64,000 nt of DNA from Phocoena phocoena. Taxonomy: Eukaryota > Chordata > Mammalia > Artiodactyla > Phocoenidae. Positions 11,570 to 20,010 of the stretch are shown here, one piece after another. The stretch lies in assembly GCF_963924675.1 (NCBI RefSeq), contig NC_089231.1:74399191-74463190 (forward strand). The letters run 5' to 3'. Below the pieces are notes generated by a model. That model was not told the origin of the DNA. It did no database searches and saw nothing but the letters and a program-made list of their open reading frames with translations. A program made the position numbers and the translations under genes. Each line of letters opens with the position of its first letter. The stretch's first letter is position 1.

Positions 11570-12482
11570 TGTATTTTGAGCTTTAGGAACTCGAATGATA
11601 ACACTAACAAAAATAAGGATTTGTGTGTTATCATTCACTAACAAAAATGACTGTTGCATGCTGAAGGTCTCAGAAGTCAAGTTTGCAAGGGGGACTGATG
11701 AGAAAATTTCTTTTTATTTTTACTGAAAGTTTACTTTGTGCCAGGATCTGTGCTAGACTGTCTTATGTATGTTACATCATTTAATGCTCACAACAACCCC
11801 ATGAAAGAGATACTGCTGTTGCCCCATTTTACAGATGAGGGAACGAGTCACACAGAGGTGAAGCACTTGCCCAGTAGCGGGGAACGATGGGATTCAACCC
11901 CATATCCATCTGAATCTGGAACCTTCCCCCTAACACACTGAGACACCTGTGAGCTTGAGCACATTATCTTTTCCTGGCTCTGATTCTTGTGGAGGAACAT
12001 ATGGATCTCGGTCAGGGTCTCTCGGCCTTGGAACTGTGGACACTTGGGGTTGGGTAGTTCTTTGTGGTGGGGCTGTCGTGCAACGTAGGATGTTGAGCAG
12101 CATCCCTGACTTTTGCCCATTCGATGCCTGTAGCAACCCTCCCCCCAACTGTGACAATCAAAAATGTCTCCAAAAAAAAAAAAAAAAAAAAAAATGTCTC
12201 CAGACATTGCCCACTGTTCTCTGGGGGGCACAGCTGCCCCCGGTTGAGAATGACTAGGTCAAGGGGAGGCAGAGTGTGATCTCATGCAGAACACAGCCCT
12301 AGCGGTTGCTGGGATTGGCCACTGGCCATCGAGATGTTAGAAGTCAGGAAAGCCCTTCTGTTTATAGCTCAGGCAGCACCCAGCTGAGGGGGCCTGCAGA
12401 CCAAAGGGAAGCATGAAGATTTAACAGCTTCTCTGCACCCCTCTTACAGGTCACAGTCAAAGTTCCTCAGAAGAACTCATAA
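7..12482 (+). CDS. ALDH2: Aldehyde dehydrogenase 2, mitochondrial (3' part, exons 6-13; coding pieces joined)
   Basis: ALDH2 oxidises acetaldehyde and other aldehydes to acids with NAD+ as a homotetramer in the mitochondrial matrix. The coding pieces are 7-135, 572-685, 3080-3182, 3786-3970, 6353-6517, 8358-8515, 10090-10204 and 12450-12482. Joined, they read without a stop from residue 168 (mature numbering) to the C-terminal stop TAA. Key residues seen are Asn169 in the PWNFP region, the base Glu268 in LELGGKSPN, the nucleophile Cys302 in QGQCCC, and Glu487 in YTEVKT near the C-terminus, the position changed to Lys in the human ALDH2*2 allele. Every intron is GT-AG with conserved phase. The mitochondrial targeting signal and exons 1-5 lie upstream of the window. 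ALDH1B1 is a close paralogue but is intronless in its coding region, and the synteny with MAPKAPK5 fixes the call as ALDH2. Confidence 0.97.
572..685 (+). CDS. ALDH2: ALDH2 exon 7 (residues 211-248)
   Basis: A 114-bp phase-0 exon after TTTGCCTACAG and before GTAAGG. It encodes [10 protein letters not shown] to VAFTGSTE, containing the FTGSTE turn of the Rossmann-like NAD-binding fold. It is identical or conservatively different from human ALDH2 throughout. Confidence 0.97.
776..899 (+). repeat. Short CHR-type tRNA-derived SINE in ALDH2 intron 7
   Basis: Begins GGGACTTTCCTGGCGG, with a degraded B-box-like region and GGGGAACTAAGATCCCGC, and ends in an A-rich tail. Flanked by a target-site duplication: AGACTAGCCTCTGA before (762-775) and AGATTAGCCTCTGG after (900-913). 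Confidence 0.85.
1150..1530 (+). repeat. MIR SINE interrupted by a CHR SINE
   Basis: Old MIR-like text (AGTTCAAATCCCAGCC and a degraded mid-core) runs from about 1150 to 1300 and resumes at 1507. The younger CHR SINE at 1300-1506 splits it. Confidence 0.6.
1300..1506 (+). repeat. Long cetacean-type CHR SINE, sense
   Basis: Starts GGCTTCCCTGGTGGCGCAG, has a B-box-like GAGTTCGTGCCC, a GC-rich body and a long A tail. Target-site duplication: AAAATGAAGATGGCAGT (1283-1299) and AAAATGAGGATGGCAGT (1507-1523), one mismatch. This long GC-rich form is the best lineage marker in the window. Confidence 0.93.
1535..1775 (+). repeat. MIR SINE
   Basis: Contains the MIR core: a GTGTAGTGG start, GCGACCTTAGGCAAGTCA, then CCCCACCTATAAAATAGGG and ATAATAACTG. 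It lies in ALDH2 intron 7. Confidence 0.75.
2153..2466 (-). repeat. CHR-type SINE, antisense
   Basis: Reads on + as TTTTTGGCTGTGTTGGGTCTT to CACCACCAGGGAAGTC, the reverse of the SINE 5' end. Target-site duplication: AGATGGGATGGTTTCTT (2136-2152) and AGACGGGATGGTTTCTT (2467-2483). Confidence 0.92.
2640..2870 (+). repeat. MIR SINE
   Basis: MIR core seen as TGTGTGACTTTGGGCAAGTG and, downstream, ACTTAGCACAGTGTCTGG. It lies in ALDH2 intron 7. Confidence 0.65.
3080..3182 (+). CDS. ALDH2: ALDH2 exon 8 (residues 249-282, splits Met283)
   Basis: A 103-bp exon after TTCCCTATAG and before GTAAGT. It contains the aldehyde dehydrogenase signature LELGGKSPN; the GAG at 3137-3139 is the catalytic base Glu268. 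The final A joins TG of the next exon to give Met283. Most differences from human are at the exon start ([11 protein letters not shown] here). Confidence 0.97.
3786..3970 (+). CDS. ALDH2: ALDH2 exon 9 with catalytic Cys302
   Basis: A 185-bp exon after CTCCACAG and before GTAAGC. The triplet Cys-Cys-Cys of QGQCCC lies at 3839-3847, and the middle codon TGC at 3842-3844 is the nucleophile Cys302. It continues through the tetramer-facing segment to DSRTEQGPQ. Confidence 0.97.
4010..4220 (+). repeat. MIR SINE
   Basis: MIR-like GGACTCTGAATCCGGCAGG, AAGTCTCAGCTCTGCCA and GCGCCCTTGGGAAG. It lies just after exon 9 in intron 9. Confidence 0.65.
4795..6190 (-). repeat. Old L1 LINE fragments, antisense (ALDH2 intron 9)
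   Basis: T-rich text characteristic of antisense L1 3' ends, including AATGTCATATAGTTGGAATC, GGCTGAATAATATGCTACTG and CTATTGTGAATAGTGCTGC. A second antisense L1-like stretch follows from about 5480. No coding capacity remains. An L1-like 3' end near 4380-4530 lies just upstream. Confidence 0.7.
6353..6517 (+). CDS. ALDH2: ALDH2 exon 10
   Basis: A 165-bp phase-0 exon after CTCCCTCAG and before GTTAGC. It encodes [16 protein letters not shown] to DGMTIAKEE and contains the GYFIQPTVF core common to this dehydrogenase family. The donor GTTAGC is non-optimal at +3 but has the usual GT. Confidence 0.96.
6950..7070 (-). repeat. Short L1 3' end, antisense
   Basis: Contains TTTATTGGAGTATAATTGC and TTAGTTTCTGCTCTATAAC, typical of the 3' end of artiodactyl L1 in reverse. 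It lies in ALDH2 intron 10. Confidence 0.7.
7100..8250. other. ALDH2 intron 10 remainder
   Basis: Mostly unassigned intronic sequence. A stretch at about 7640-7860 resembles an L2 3' region (CCTTCCCTGATCCCCTGC), weakly. Nothing gene-like was seen. Confidence 0.4.
8358..8515 (+). CDS. ALDH2: ALDH2 exon 11
   Basis: A 158-bp exon after ACCCCAG and before GTAAGT. It begins [11 protein letters not shown], the EIFGP motif spanning the exon 10-11 junction, whose Glu399 (end of exon 10) binds the nicotinamide ribose in the family. The last two bases TG join the G of exon 12 to make Trp. Confidence 0.97.
8861..9196 (-). repeat. CHR-type SINE, antisense, nested in L1
   Basis: Reads TTTTTGGCTGTGTTGGGTCT to CACCACCAGGGAAGCTCC. 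Flanked by an exact duplication GATGGCTGTAATT (8848-8860 and 9197-9209), so it inserted into the surrounding L1 copy. Confidence 0.93.
9667..9690 (+). repeat. Poly(G) tract, 24 bases
   Basis: An uninterrupted run of 24 G in the G-rich part of an L1 3' UTR. Long mononucleotide G runs are rare and polymorphic; the length may be affected by assembly. Confidence 0.9.
10090..10204 (+). CDS. ALDH2: ALDH2 exon 12 with Glu487
   Basis: A 115-bp exon after AAATTATAG and before GTGAGT. It encodes [20 protein letters not shown] through [10 protein letters not shown]. The codon GAA at 10193-10195 is Glu487 (504 in the precursor), the ancestral active state rather than the Lys of human ALDH2*2. Confidence 0.97.
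10565..11110 (+). repeat. Old L1 3' end, sense
   Basis: L1-like text such as AACCTAAATGCCCAATAAAT, TGATGTATGCAGTATAAGCT and later ACTTGTTTATTGAAATATTT. Diverged; the ends are uncertain. Confidence 0.45.
11530..11565 (+). repeat. Poly(A) tract of 36 bases with flanking direct repeats
   Basis: A pure A run with AAAGAGTCCTGT before (11518-11529) and AAAAAGTCCTGT after (11561-11572). No SINE or LINE body precedes the A run, so this looks like an insertion of a poly(A) tail alone. Confidence 0.8.
11593..11636. repeat. Perfect 12-bp inverted repeat
   Basis: GAATGATAACAC (11593-11604) and its exact reverse complement GTGTTATCATTC (11625-11636), separated by 20 nt. The direct repeat CACTAACAAAAAT overlaps it (11603-11615 and 11637-11649). 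Confidence 0.8.
11705..11945 (-). repeat. MIR SINE, antisense
   Basis: The reversed MIR is clear: CCATTTTACAGATGAGGGAA, ACTTGCCCAGTAGC and GATGGGATTCAACCCC. Confidence 0.8.
12008..12258 (-). repeat. MER5A-like hAT-Charlie DNA element
   Basis: Matches the reversed MER5A pattern: GTAGGATGTTGAGCAGCATC, then ATGTCTCCAGACATTGCC and CCCCCGGTTGAGAATGACT. It is split by the poly(A) insertion at 12172-12194. Confidence 0.8.
12172..12194 (+). repeat. Poly(A) tract with a perfect 12-bp target-site duplication
   Basis: The A run is flanked by AAAAATGTCTCC at 12160-12171 and again at 12190-12201. It sits inside the MER5A copy, whose sequence continues unbroken if one duplicate and the A run are removed. 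It is an insertion of a tail without a body. Confidence 0.88.
12450..12482 (+). CDS. ALDH2: ALDH2 exon 13 coding end and stop
   Basis: After the acceptor CTCTTACAG the exon encodes [10 protein letters not shown] followed by TAA at 12480-12482. This is the exact ALDH2 C-terminus. Confidence 0.96.
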   Translation, partial: VTVKVPQKNS

Positions 12483-12890
12483 AGAACCATGCTGGCTTTA
12501 CTCATCCAGTGATGGAAAGTTCAAGGAGATAAGCAACAAAACCAAGAAAAATGACTGTTGCATGCTAAAGGTCTCAAAAGAGAAATTCTGCCAGAAAAAT
12601 CTCTTGGATCAAGAAAGTTCCAGAATTTGAATCAATAAATAGGGTGGGAGTGGGACAAAGGGTATATGGAAAGCCTTTTAAACTGCAACAATACTACTAG
12701 CTTTCAGGGTGATCTTTCAAAGATAGATTCAAATATCTCATCCATTCCATCTGAAACACTTCTGTAACTTGCCTTAATGGGGGAAGAAAAAGCCATTGTT
12801 TACCACTGTTCCATCTTTGAAGTAGCAACTAGCACCTTTCTTTGTATTCTGGACTAAAACTCATTAAAAACAGTGCTGCTCTTCACTTTT
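12483..12890 (+). other. ALDH2: ALDH2 3' UTR
   Basis: Sequence after the stop resembles the human ALDH2 3' UTR as recalled, for example the TTTGTATTCTGG stretch near its end. It contains AATAAA at 12634-12639 and a variant ATTAAA at 12863-12868. The length (about 400 nt) suggests the ATTAAA is the main cleavage signal and AATAAA an alternative; the exact end is inferred. Confidence 0.65.
12863..12868 (+). terminator. ALDH2: Probable ALDH2 polyadenylation signal (ATTAAA)
   Basis: ATTAAA lies about 380 nt after the stop and matches the position of the human 3' end as recalled. A canonical AATAAA at 12634-12639 is the alternative proximal signal. Confidence 0.5.
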
Positions 12891-14800
12891 TAGGTAACTC
12901 TTCCTCCATCTCAACCCAAGGAGATGCTGTCACATAGATATGTTGTCCCCTCTGTGTGTATGTCACATTGTAAACAACTGTCACCCATCCCCTACTGTGG
13001 ATAAATAGCCTTTGTTTCCTGCACGTAGTTAACAGATGTTTCCGGCCTGCCCATGTGTGGTGGGCCCTGTACAACACACTGAGGACGACACCTACACAAG
13101 ACTCCCAGCCCCTGCCCTCAGAGAGAGGGAGGTAAACCAGGAAACACACACTTGACACCTAAGGTTGGTTCTCAGTGTTTTAAGTTCAAAAACTTGGTCA
13201 GAACAAATGAGACAGATTCCTGCTGGACCAGTTTTGTAAGAGATTAATTTGAAATCCAGATGTCAATTTACTCACTTTAAGTGAGGTCTGTATTTCCAAT
13301 AGCCGGACCTTTTGAATCTTGTATCAAGAACACTGCCTTACTTTAGTCAAGGGACCTGGCAAATTAGTAATCAGTATTATTAGTAAATTAGCAATCAGAA
13401 GATTCCTTAGTGAGCAATGGAATTGGAGCAAAAAGAATTGACTCACAGTAGTAGTTTGTGAGTGATCACATTTGGGTCACAGATTCCTTTAAGAATTTGA
13501 GGCAAAGTTTGATCCTTTCCTGAGGAAAAAACACCTGTATAATATTTGCAGACAGTGTCAGGGAGTGATGGAGCTCACTGTTTGACCCCTGGCTTTATTT
13601 CACTGAGGCTTATAGGCGATCCCTATTCCACTAGAGACTAATTGGACTTCTTTGAATAGCACTTCTCAATTTTTGTCATATATGCATATACCTGTACTAT
13701 CATTTACTTTTTTCTTTAAATTGACTCTTATTTAGATAAAAATTTTGAAAAATCCTTACTGCAATACCTAAAAAAGAATAATAGCATTTAACTGCCATAA
13801 ATAGAAGACATTATAAAAAAGATGAAACAATGTTACTAAATTTAAAATAATGAAATACAAGTAAAGCTAATCTTTTAGATTTTATATATGTATGTATACA
13901 AATTAATCATTCTATAGCTGAAATAAGTGTACCTCATTGAGGAGACAAGGATTTTACGACCAGTCAGCAGTAATGGGATATTCCAGTTGACGGTGCTTCA
14001 AGAAATGATTCTGTATTTTAGCTTTGATGATGAGCAGCAGCAACAGTGCCATTACACGTGAACCGAGCAGCAAAGGGCAGAGCTTTGAGCTCACCCCCGT
14101 TCTCCCATCTTCTCTGCAGCTTCTTAGGCTTAAGGTGGTGCACGGTGGCACCAGGTCAACTGAAACGTCTGTCCCTGTGCTCATGGCACTTGCATCTACC
14201 TGGGGAGAGAGGCATTAAACATAGGGATATAACAGGAAGAGGGTGTTCTGAGAGTGCAAAAGGGGATGCCTGGCCTAAGCTGGGCCTGGTGGAAGAAAAG
14301 GTCACGCCCCTCACACATGCATCCATCATAAACAGTTACTGGGAGGTTACTGAGTGCTAGGTACTGGCGATGCAAAGACAAATAAGACTTGTAAGACACT
14401 ATCTAGAAGCTCAGGATCTGGTGAGGGGAACAGACTCTCAAAAGTGATGATTGTAATATAATATAGATGCCAGATATTGACAATGAGAGCGATCAGGTAA
14501 TGACATCATGGAAGGATAAGAAGGGCCCCTGCTGACTGCAGGCAGGGAAGAATGCTCCCTAGACAATACTCATGTATTTTACTTGCTTTCCAGGCTTCTT
14601 GCCAGAAGTTAAATTCTTGAAGGTTTGAGCCTGGGTTATTTGCCTATAATTTATGCCCTTTATGTAAATGGGAGTACCACTATTATCTGCTAAATATTTA
14701 CCCTAAGCAATAATAAATGCATGTCAAAATCTGATTTTCAGAAGTTAAAAACATGACTCCTATGTGAATATAAGATGAACACAGGTCAAAGATTTTACTC
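12890..14800. other. Intergenic, no gene recognised
   Basis: Downstream flank of ALDH2. A repeat-like GAGTGCTAGGTACTGGCGAT segment lies near 14,350. Short open frames here lack any family resemblance. Confidence 0.5.
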
Positions 14801-14825
14801 ATTAATTAATAAGATGATGAAGCGG

Positions 14826-14995
14826 ATAAACAACAAAGTCCTACTGTATAGCACAAAGAACTATATTCAATATCTTGTAATAAACCGTAATGGAAAAGAA
14901 TATGAAAAAGAATATATATATATAACTGAATCACTTTGCTGAACACCAGAAACTAACACAACATGGTAAATCAACTATACTTCAATTAAAAAGAA
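14826..14995 (+). repeat. Artiodactyl-type L1 3' end, sense, 5'-truncated
   Basis: Contains TCCTACTGTATAGCACAAAG and AACTGAATCACTTTGCTGAA. Target-site duplication: AAGATGATGAAGCGG (14811-14825) and AAGATGATGAAGCAG (14996-15010). Confidence 0.88.
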
Positions 14996-15064
14996 AAGAT
15001 GATGAAGCAGGTTCAAAAATCACTGAGGAACTGGCCGTTTGTGGGCATTTTAATAAAGGTTTTT

Positions 15065-15128
15065 GCAGCAACGAAGACCCAACACAGGCAAAAATTATAT
15101 AAAAATAAATTTATTTTAAAAAAAGATT
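15065..15128 (+). repeat. SINE 3' tail fragment
   Basis: Resembles the last part of a CHR-type SINE (GCAACGAAGACCCAACACAG then an A/T-rich tail); strongly 5'-truncated. Confidence 0.6.
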
Positions 15129-15321
15129 GCTAGGTTAGATACAAAACTGGTTAATGTCCTAGAAAGCAAGAAACAGTAACTAACCATGAGCATTTTGTTT
15201 TTACCAGATAGAAATCATTTGCAGCTGTACTGGACATAAATCTATATATAAATTATAGGTCACTTCACAGAGTGAGCTCTTAATTAGTTAACAGCAAATT
15301 CAAACAATGCTACGATCTCCT

Positions 15322-15533
15322 AGGGCAGAGTTGACAAGCTTTTTCTGTAAAAGGCCAAGGTGATAAACATGTTAGGCTTTTCAGGGTACATAACATCTCT
15401 GTCACATTTTCTTTTTTGGCTTTTAGTCCTTTAAAAATGGGGGAAAACCCAACATTCTTAGCTCGAGGGCTGTACAAAAATCGGCCACGGACTGGATTTG
15501 GTTTCCTGGCCGTAGCTTGCTGACCCTTGTCCT
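15322..15533 (+). repeat. MER20-like hAT-Charlie DNA element
   Basis: Starts near ACAAGCTTTTTCTGTAAAAG and ends with GGATTTGGTTTCCTGGCCGT then AGCTTGCTGACCC, the classic MER20 text. Confidence 0.82.
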
Positions 15534-15539
15534 AGAAAA

Positions 15540-17470
15540 TGAGAAAATCTTGGGTGGGCCTGTGAAATGGGGTTAGGCATGACTTTGAAAGGACATGCAC
15601 TTGGCCATACTTTTAAGTTTTGGATAATTTACAAATATGTAATCATTAAGACAAAGTTTGCTTTTGTACCACCTGAAGTCATCTCAGTAACACCACTGGT
15701 GGGCAAAGCTTACTTTGGGAAACAGGATTCCTTGTACATCCCAGCACCAAGAGTCTCCCTCCAGCAGTTCAGACTGAACAAATTCATAGCCTTCGGTTCA
15801 CTGCTTCTCTGACGAGATTTGGGAACTGCCCAAGCCAACTTGGAGGAGATAAATGGGGGGACCTGAGATTACCATTCCCTTGCAGCAATGTGTTAACAAA
15901 TCATTCTGGCAATTTTTTTAGATTTTTAAAATTTTACCTTTTTTCCATTCATTTATCTGTTCCTTGTTTCAGGAAGTCTTAAGTAGCACTTATCATAGGC
16001 TAGGTACTGTGCTAGGTAACTGCTTCCTCAGGGAGTAATAATGCTGGTGACATTACTGGCTCCCAATGCTTAGTCTAGCTGTGGAGATAATGAAACAAGC
16101 GATTGCACTAAAGTGAAGTGTCACAATAAAATGACTAGACACTCCCAGATTGTGGGATTACAGTATTGGGGGCTTTGTCACCCTCCATGCACTAAACACA
16201 GTTTTTAATGTAATATTTATTTTGTTAATCATAATAAACACTCTTTTAATGTTTTGTTTTACTGGTTACAGGGAACAGTGAATTAGGAACTATAGAGGCA
16301 AAGCTAGCATTATATGACCTAGGTTGGTGTCTCTTTCACTGAGTTACAAGGTTCTGACTCTTCCACTCCTTGATTTTGTTCCCAGTCCACATTTCTCAGG
16401 CAAAAATAACAACTAAAATAAGGATAAAAGTTTATTTCTCTCTCAAGTAAAAGAAGTCCAAAGTTGGGCAGTTAAGGGCTATTAATGTGATTCCACAAAG
16501 TCTTTAAGCAACCTGGGATCCTGCTATTTCAATGTTCCATTATCCCTAGAGTATGACCCTCATCCTCAAGGTTTAATATGGCTGCTAACATTCCAGCCAT
16601 CACATCAACATTCCAGGGAGTAGGATGGTAAAAAGGACAAAGAAAGGTGGGACACTCTTCTCTGTAAGGCAACTTCCCAGAGGTTGCCCACAAAACTTCC
16701 ATTTATATGTCTTTGGACAAAATTAAGATACATGGCCACATCTAGCTGCAAAGAAGGATAAGGAATATTGTCTTTTTAGCCAGGGATCAGCGTGCCTAGC
16801 TAAAACTGAAGTTCTTAATTCTAAAGAAGAAAAGGAAAATGGATTTGGGGAGGCAAATAGCAATCCCTACCATGATGTGAAACAGTACCCTCAAAATTTT
16901 GGGTGATGCCTCTCCTATGCCTAACCTTACCACAAATTTAATCCAAATCTCATGATGTAGGGTGAGAGTACTGGGAAGATTTTCTGAACAGACAGTGTAT
17001 TACTTAAGAATATTTTAGTTGCAAGTGTCAGAAAACCAAATTCAAACCAGTGTAAAAAAATGGTTCCTATATTCCAAAATCCTGACATCTCAGCTTTGGC
17101 CATGGCTTGATTCAGAAGTTCAAAAAGTTTCCATCTCTTGGCTCCACCTCTGCCAGGTGGGCTTCATTTTTAGACCATACCCATTTTGGTTCTGGTGGGT
17201 CTGGATCCTTAGAAGAGCCAACTGACTTCAACAGCTCTCATCTCACACCCAGCCAGACTCAAGTCCACTGGCTAGGAGAAAGTCCCTTTTTGCTAGCCCC
17301 AGCAAAGAGGTTCATGCTAATTGGTCCAGCTGATGTGACATCCTGCCCCTCCCTCAACCAGTCACTGTGGCCAGAGGGTTGAGATATGATGATTCACTTA
17401 GACCTGAGTCATAATGGTCCACACTTGTGGCCAGGACTGGAGTCCCCTCTAGTCCATCTGGGCTGAAAAT
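15540..17470. other. Intergenic, ancient repeats not assigned
   Basis: Two blocks (about 16,400-16,800 and 16,990-17,460) look like old interspersed repeats of mammalian-wide families, by their TTTATTTCTCTCTCAAGTAA and CAGTCACTGTGGCCAGAGG text, but I could not name them. No gene was seen. Confidence 0.35.
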
Positions 17471-18003
17471 GAGGGAGGGATGGATCCCCCAAAGAATACT
17501 GGTGCTCTTATCTGAGGAGAAGACATAGAGATTGGAGAGTTTCCCGAGTTACTGCCGACCTTTTAATATTTCAGTGTTGCCAAAACCCCTGTTGGGGTGA
17601 ACTGGAGAAAACAGAGGAATGTAATGTTTCTTGCCCCCAGTCCCTGTGAATTAGACTCATTGTAATTGTAAGAGAATCTGTTTTTCAAACTGACAAATAA
17701 CAAAGGAAATGCTAGCTATTAAGAAATGTCTATAATGTTGATTCTGACATCCTAGACACATTAATCTCCTTATGCTTTTAGTGACAAACCAGTTAGAACA
17801 CTAGCTATCTAAGCAAAAAGATCTCAGGTTATAACCTAATCTATCTGGGTATTTGGATATGGGTCAGTCACAGGAGTATTGGGTGTAAAGCTGCTGTTTC
17901 TGCCTTTAGCCTTGCCCAGTGCCCAAGAGGAAATGTCTGAATAAGGGACACAAGGAACTACGTAGCCCCGAGAACCGAGCTGATGAGGCGTTTTCTAAGT
18001 CTA

Positions 18004-18022
18004 GGCGCCACCTCGTGGTCAA
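18004..18022 (-). promoter_or_regulatory. CTCF-like binding motif
   Basis: The + strand reads GGCGCCACCTCGTGGTCAA; its reverse complement contains CCACGAGGTGGCG, matching the CTCF core CCASNAGRKGGC. It is isolated, non-repetitive as far as seen, and lies between ALDH2 and MAPKAPK5. Binding is inferred, not shown. Confidence 0.6.
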
Positions 18023-18103
18023 TAAGTACAACTAAGTGTTATGCTCTTCGAGAGCTGATAGGCTAGACCTACCAGGCTGGTGTGTTTCAAAGATGGTGTT
18101 ACA

Positions 18104-18430
18104 CAAATGAATTTATTTACAAAACAGAAAAAGACTCACAAACTTATGGTTACTAAAGAGTATAGTGGGGGGTGGGGAGATAAATTAGGAGTTTTGGATT
18201 AACATATACACACTACTATATATAAAATAGATAAGCAAGGACCTACTGTATAGCACAGGGAACTATATTCAAAATCTTGTAATAACCTATAATGGAAATG
18301 AATCTGAAAAAGATTATATATATATTATATATTATATATATATATAACTGAATCACTTTTCTGTATATCTGGAACACAACATTGTAAATTAACTATACTT
18401 CAATTTTAAAAATGGTTAAAACAAAACAAA
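18104..18430 (+). repeat. Artiodactyl-type L1 3' end, sense
   Basis: Contains ACCTACTGTATAGCACAGGG and AACTGAATCACTTTTCTGTA with a TA-rich patch. A likely target-site duplication is ATGGTGTTACACAA (18093-18106) and ATGGTGTTACATAC (18433-18446). Confidence 0.85.
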
Positions 18431-18499
18431 ACATGGTGTTACATACAACAAAACTGTATATGGGCAATACCTAGCAGGCAAATGCAATGAGAGAATCAA

Positions 18500-19030
18500 G
18501 AGGCCAGGGTCACACACCTAGAATAACTGAAAACAGGGACTCCAACAAAAACTTGTTCACGAACGTTCACAGCAGTACTATTCATAATAGCCAAAAGGCG
18601 GAAACAACCCAAATGTCTATTAACAGATGAATGGATAAGCAAAATGTGGTCCATTCACATAATGAAATATTATTCAACCATAAAGAATGAAGCACTGATA
18701 CATGCTATAATATAGATGAACCGCAAAAACATGATGCTAAGTGAAAGAAGCTGAACATAAAAGGCCACGTATTGTCTGATTCCATGTTTATGAAATGTTC
18801 AGAATAGGTAAATCCATAGAGACAGAAAGTAGATTGGTAGTTGCCAGGGGCTGGGGAAAGGAGGAAAGGGGATGGATAATAGATATGGGTTTCCTTTGGG
18901 GATGATGAAAACGTTTTCAAACTAGATAGAGGCGATAGTTGCACAACATTGTGAATGTACTGAATGTCACCGAATTGCTTACTTTAAAATGGTCAATTTT
19001 ATGTGAGTTTTACCTTAATTTAAAAAAATC
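18500..19030 (+). repeat. Older L1 3' part, sense
   Basis: Contains TTCATAATAGCCAAAAGGCG, AACCATAAAGAATGAAGCAC and TTGCACAACATTGTGAATGT. No intact frame. Confidence 0.75.
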
Positions 19031-19860
19031 AGCCACATTACCTCTGGGCCTCCATTTCCTCACGATCCCTACAGTAACATCCAGTTCTCACTCAGCTCTT
19101 TTGTGAAGAATAAAAGGGAACTGATATTCATTTACATTGATTTTATTAACCCTTTTCTGAAAAGGAAATAAAACAAACACGGTAAAAAAAAATGTTCAGT
19201 GAAATACACCCCTAGCTCCCAATCTGGTGGCCCCAGGAAGAAGTATTTACTGTGTATCTACTAAGTGCCAGGTGATGCTGATGCTGCTGGTCTGGCGGCC
19301 ACACTTTGCGAACCACCGCCTGAGGAAAAAATGTATCAGGTCGTTCTTTGACCCTTCCATACAGAAACCCTCATTTCCTTAATATGAGAAGGATCTGAAC
19401 TTCCTTCAGAAAGACTTGTGTTAGCTCTTTATTTTTTATTTTGAAATTATTTCAAACTTAGAGTTTTGAGAAAAGTACAATCATCTCTCATATACTCTAC
19501 CCAAATTCATCCATTTTTAGCATTTTCTCCCATTTGCTCTATCCCTTCTTGCCCCCCTTCCCAACTCCCATTATATATTTTCTTTTTTTTCTGGACCATC
19601 TATGAGTAAGTTGCAGGCATCATGCCCATTTACTTCTTAATACTTTAATGTGTTTGAATTTTTATCTTGGATATTCCCTTAAGTAACCACAGTTCAGTTA
19701 CCTAATACAGGGAATTTCATTTGATACACACTGACCCAATACTTGTGGGAGCTTTTGACAACACTAGGAACATCTGGGGAACAGGATTATCCTGGGGGAA
19801 GCTGGTGATATTTCCTGGCCCTACTCTGCCTCCTTAGAGACTCTTATATGCCAGCTATGA
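19030..19860. other. Intergenic, nothing gene-like
   Basis: Includes an L1-like antisense patch near 19,430-19,730 (ATTTCAAACTTAGAGTTTTG). No reading frame of interest. Confidence 0.35.
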
Positions 19861-20010
19861 TCCAGGAAGAGGGCCCTCACCCAAACCACGTTGGCACTCT
19901 GGCCTCAGACTCCTATCCTCCAGAACCGTGAGAAATACGTTCCTGTTGCTTCTAAGCCACCCAGTTTGTGGCATTTTGTTGGAGCAGCTCGAATAGACTA
20001 AGATAGCACC
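19860..20010 (+). mobile_element. MLT1-type MaLR LTR 3' fragment
   Basis: The end of an ERVL-MaLR LTR: CTCCAGAACCGTGAGAAATA, AAGCCACCCAGTTTGTGGCA and AATAGACTAAGATAG. Confidence 0.75.
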
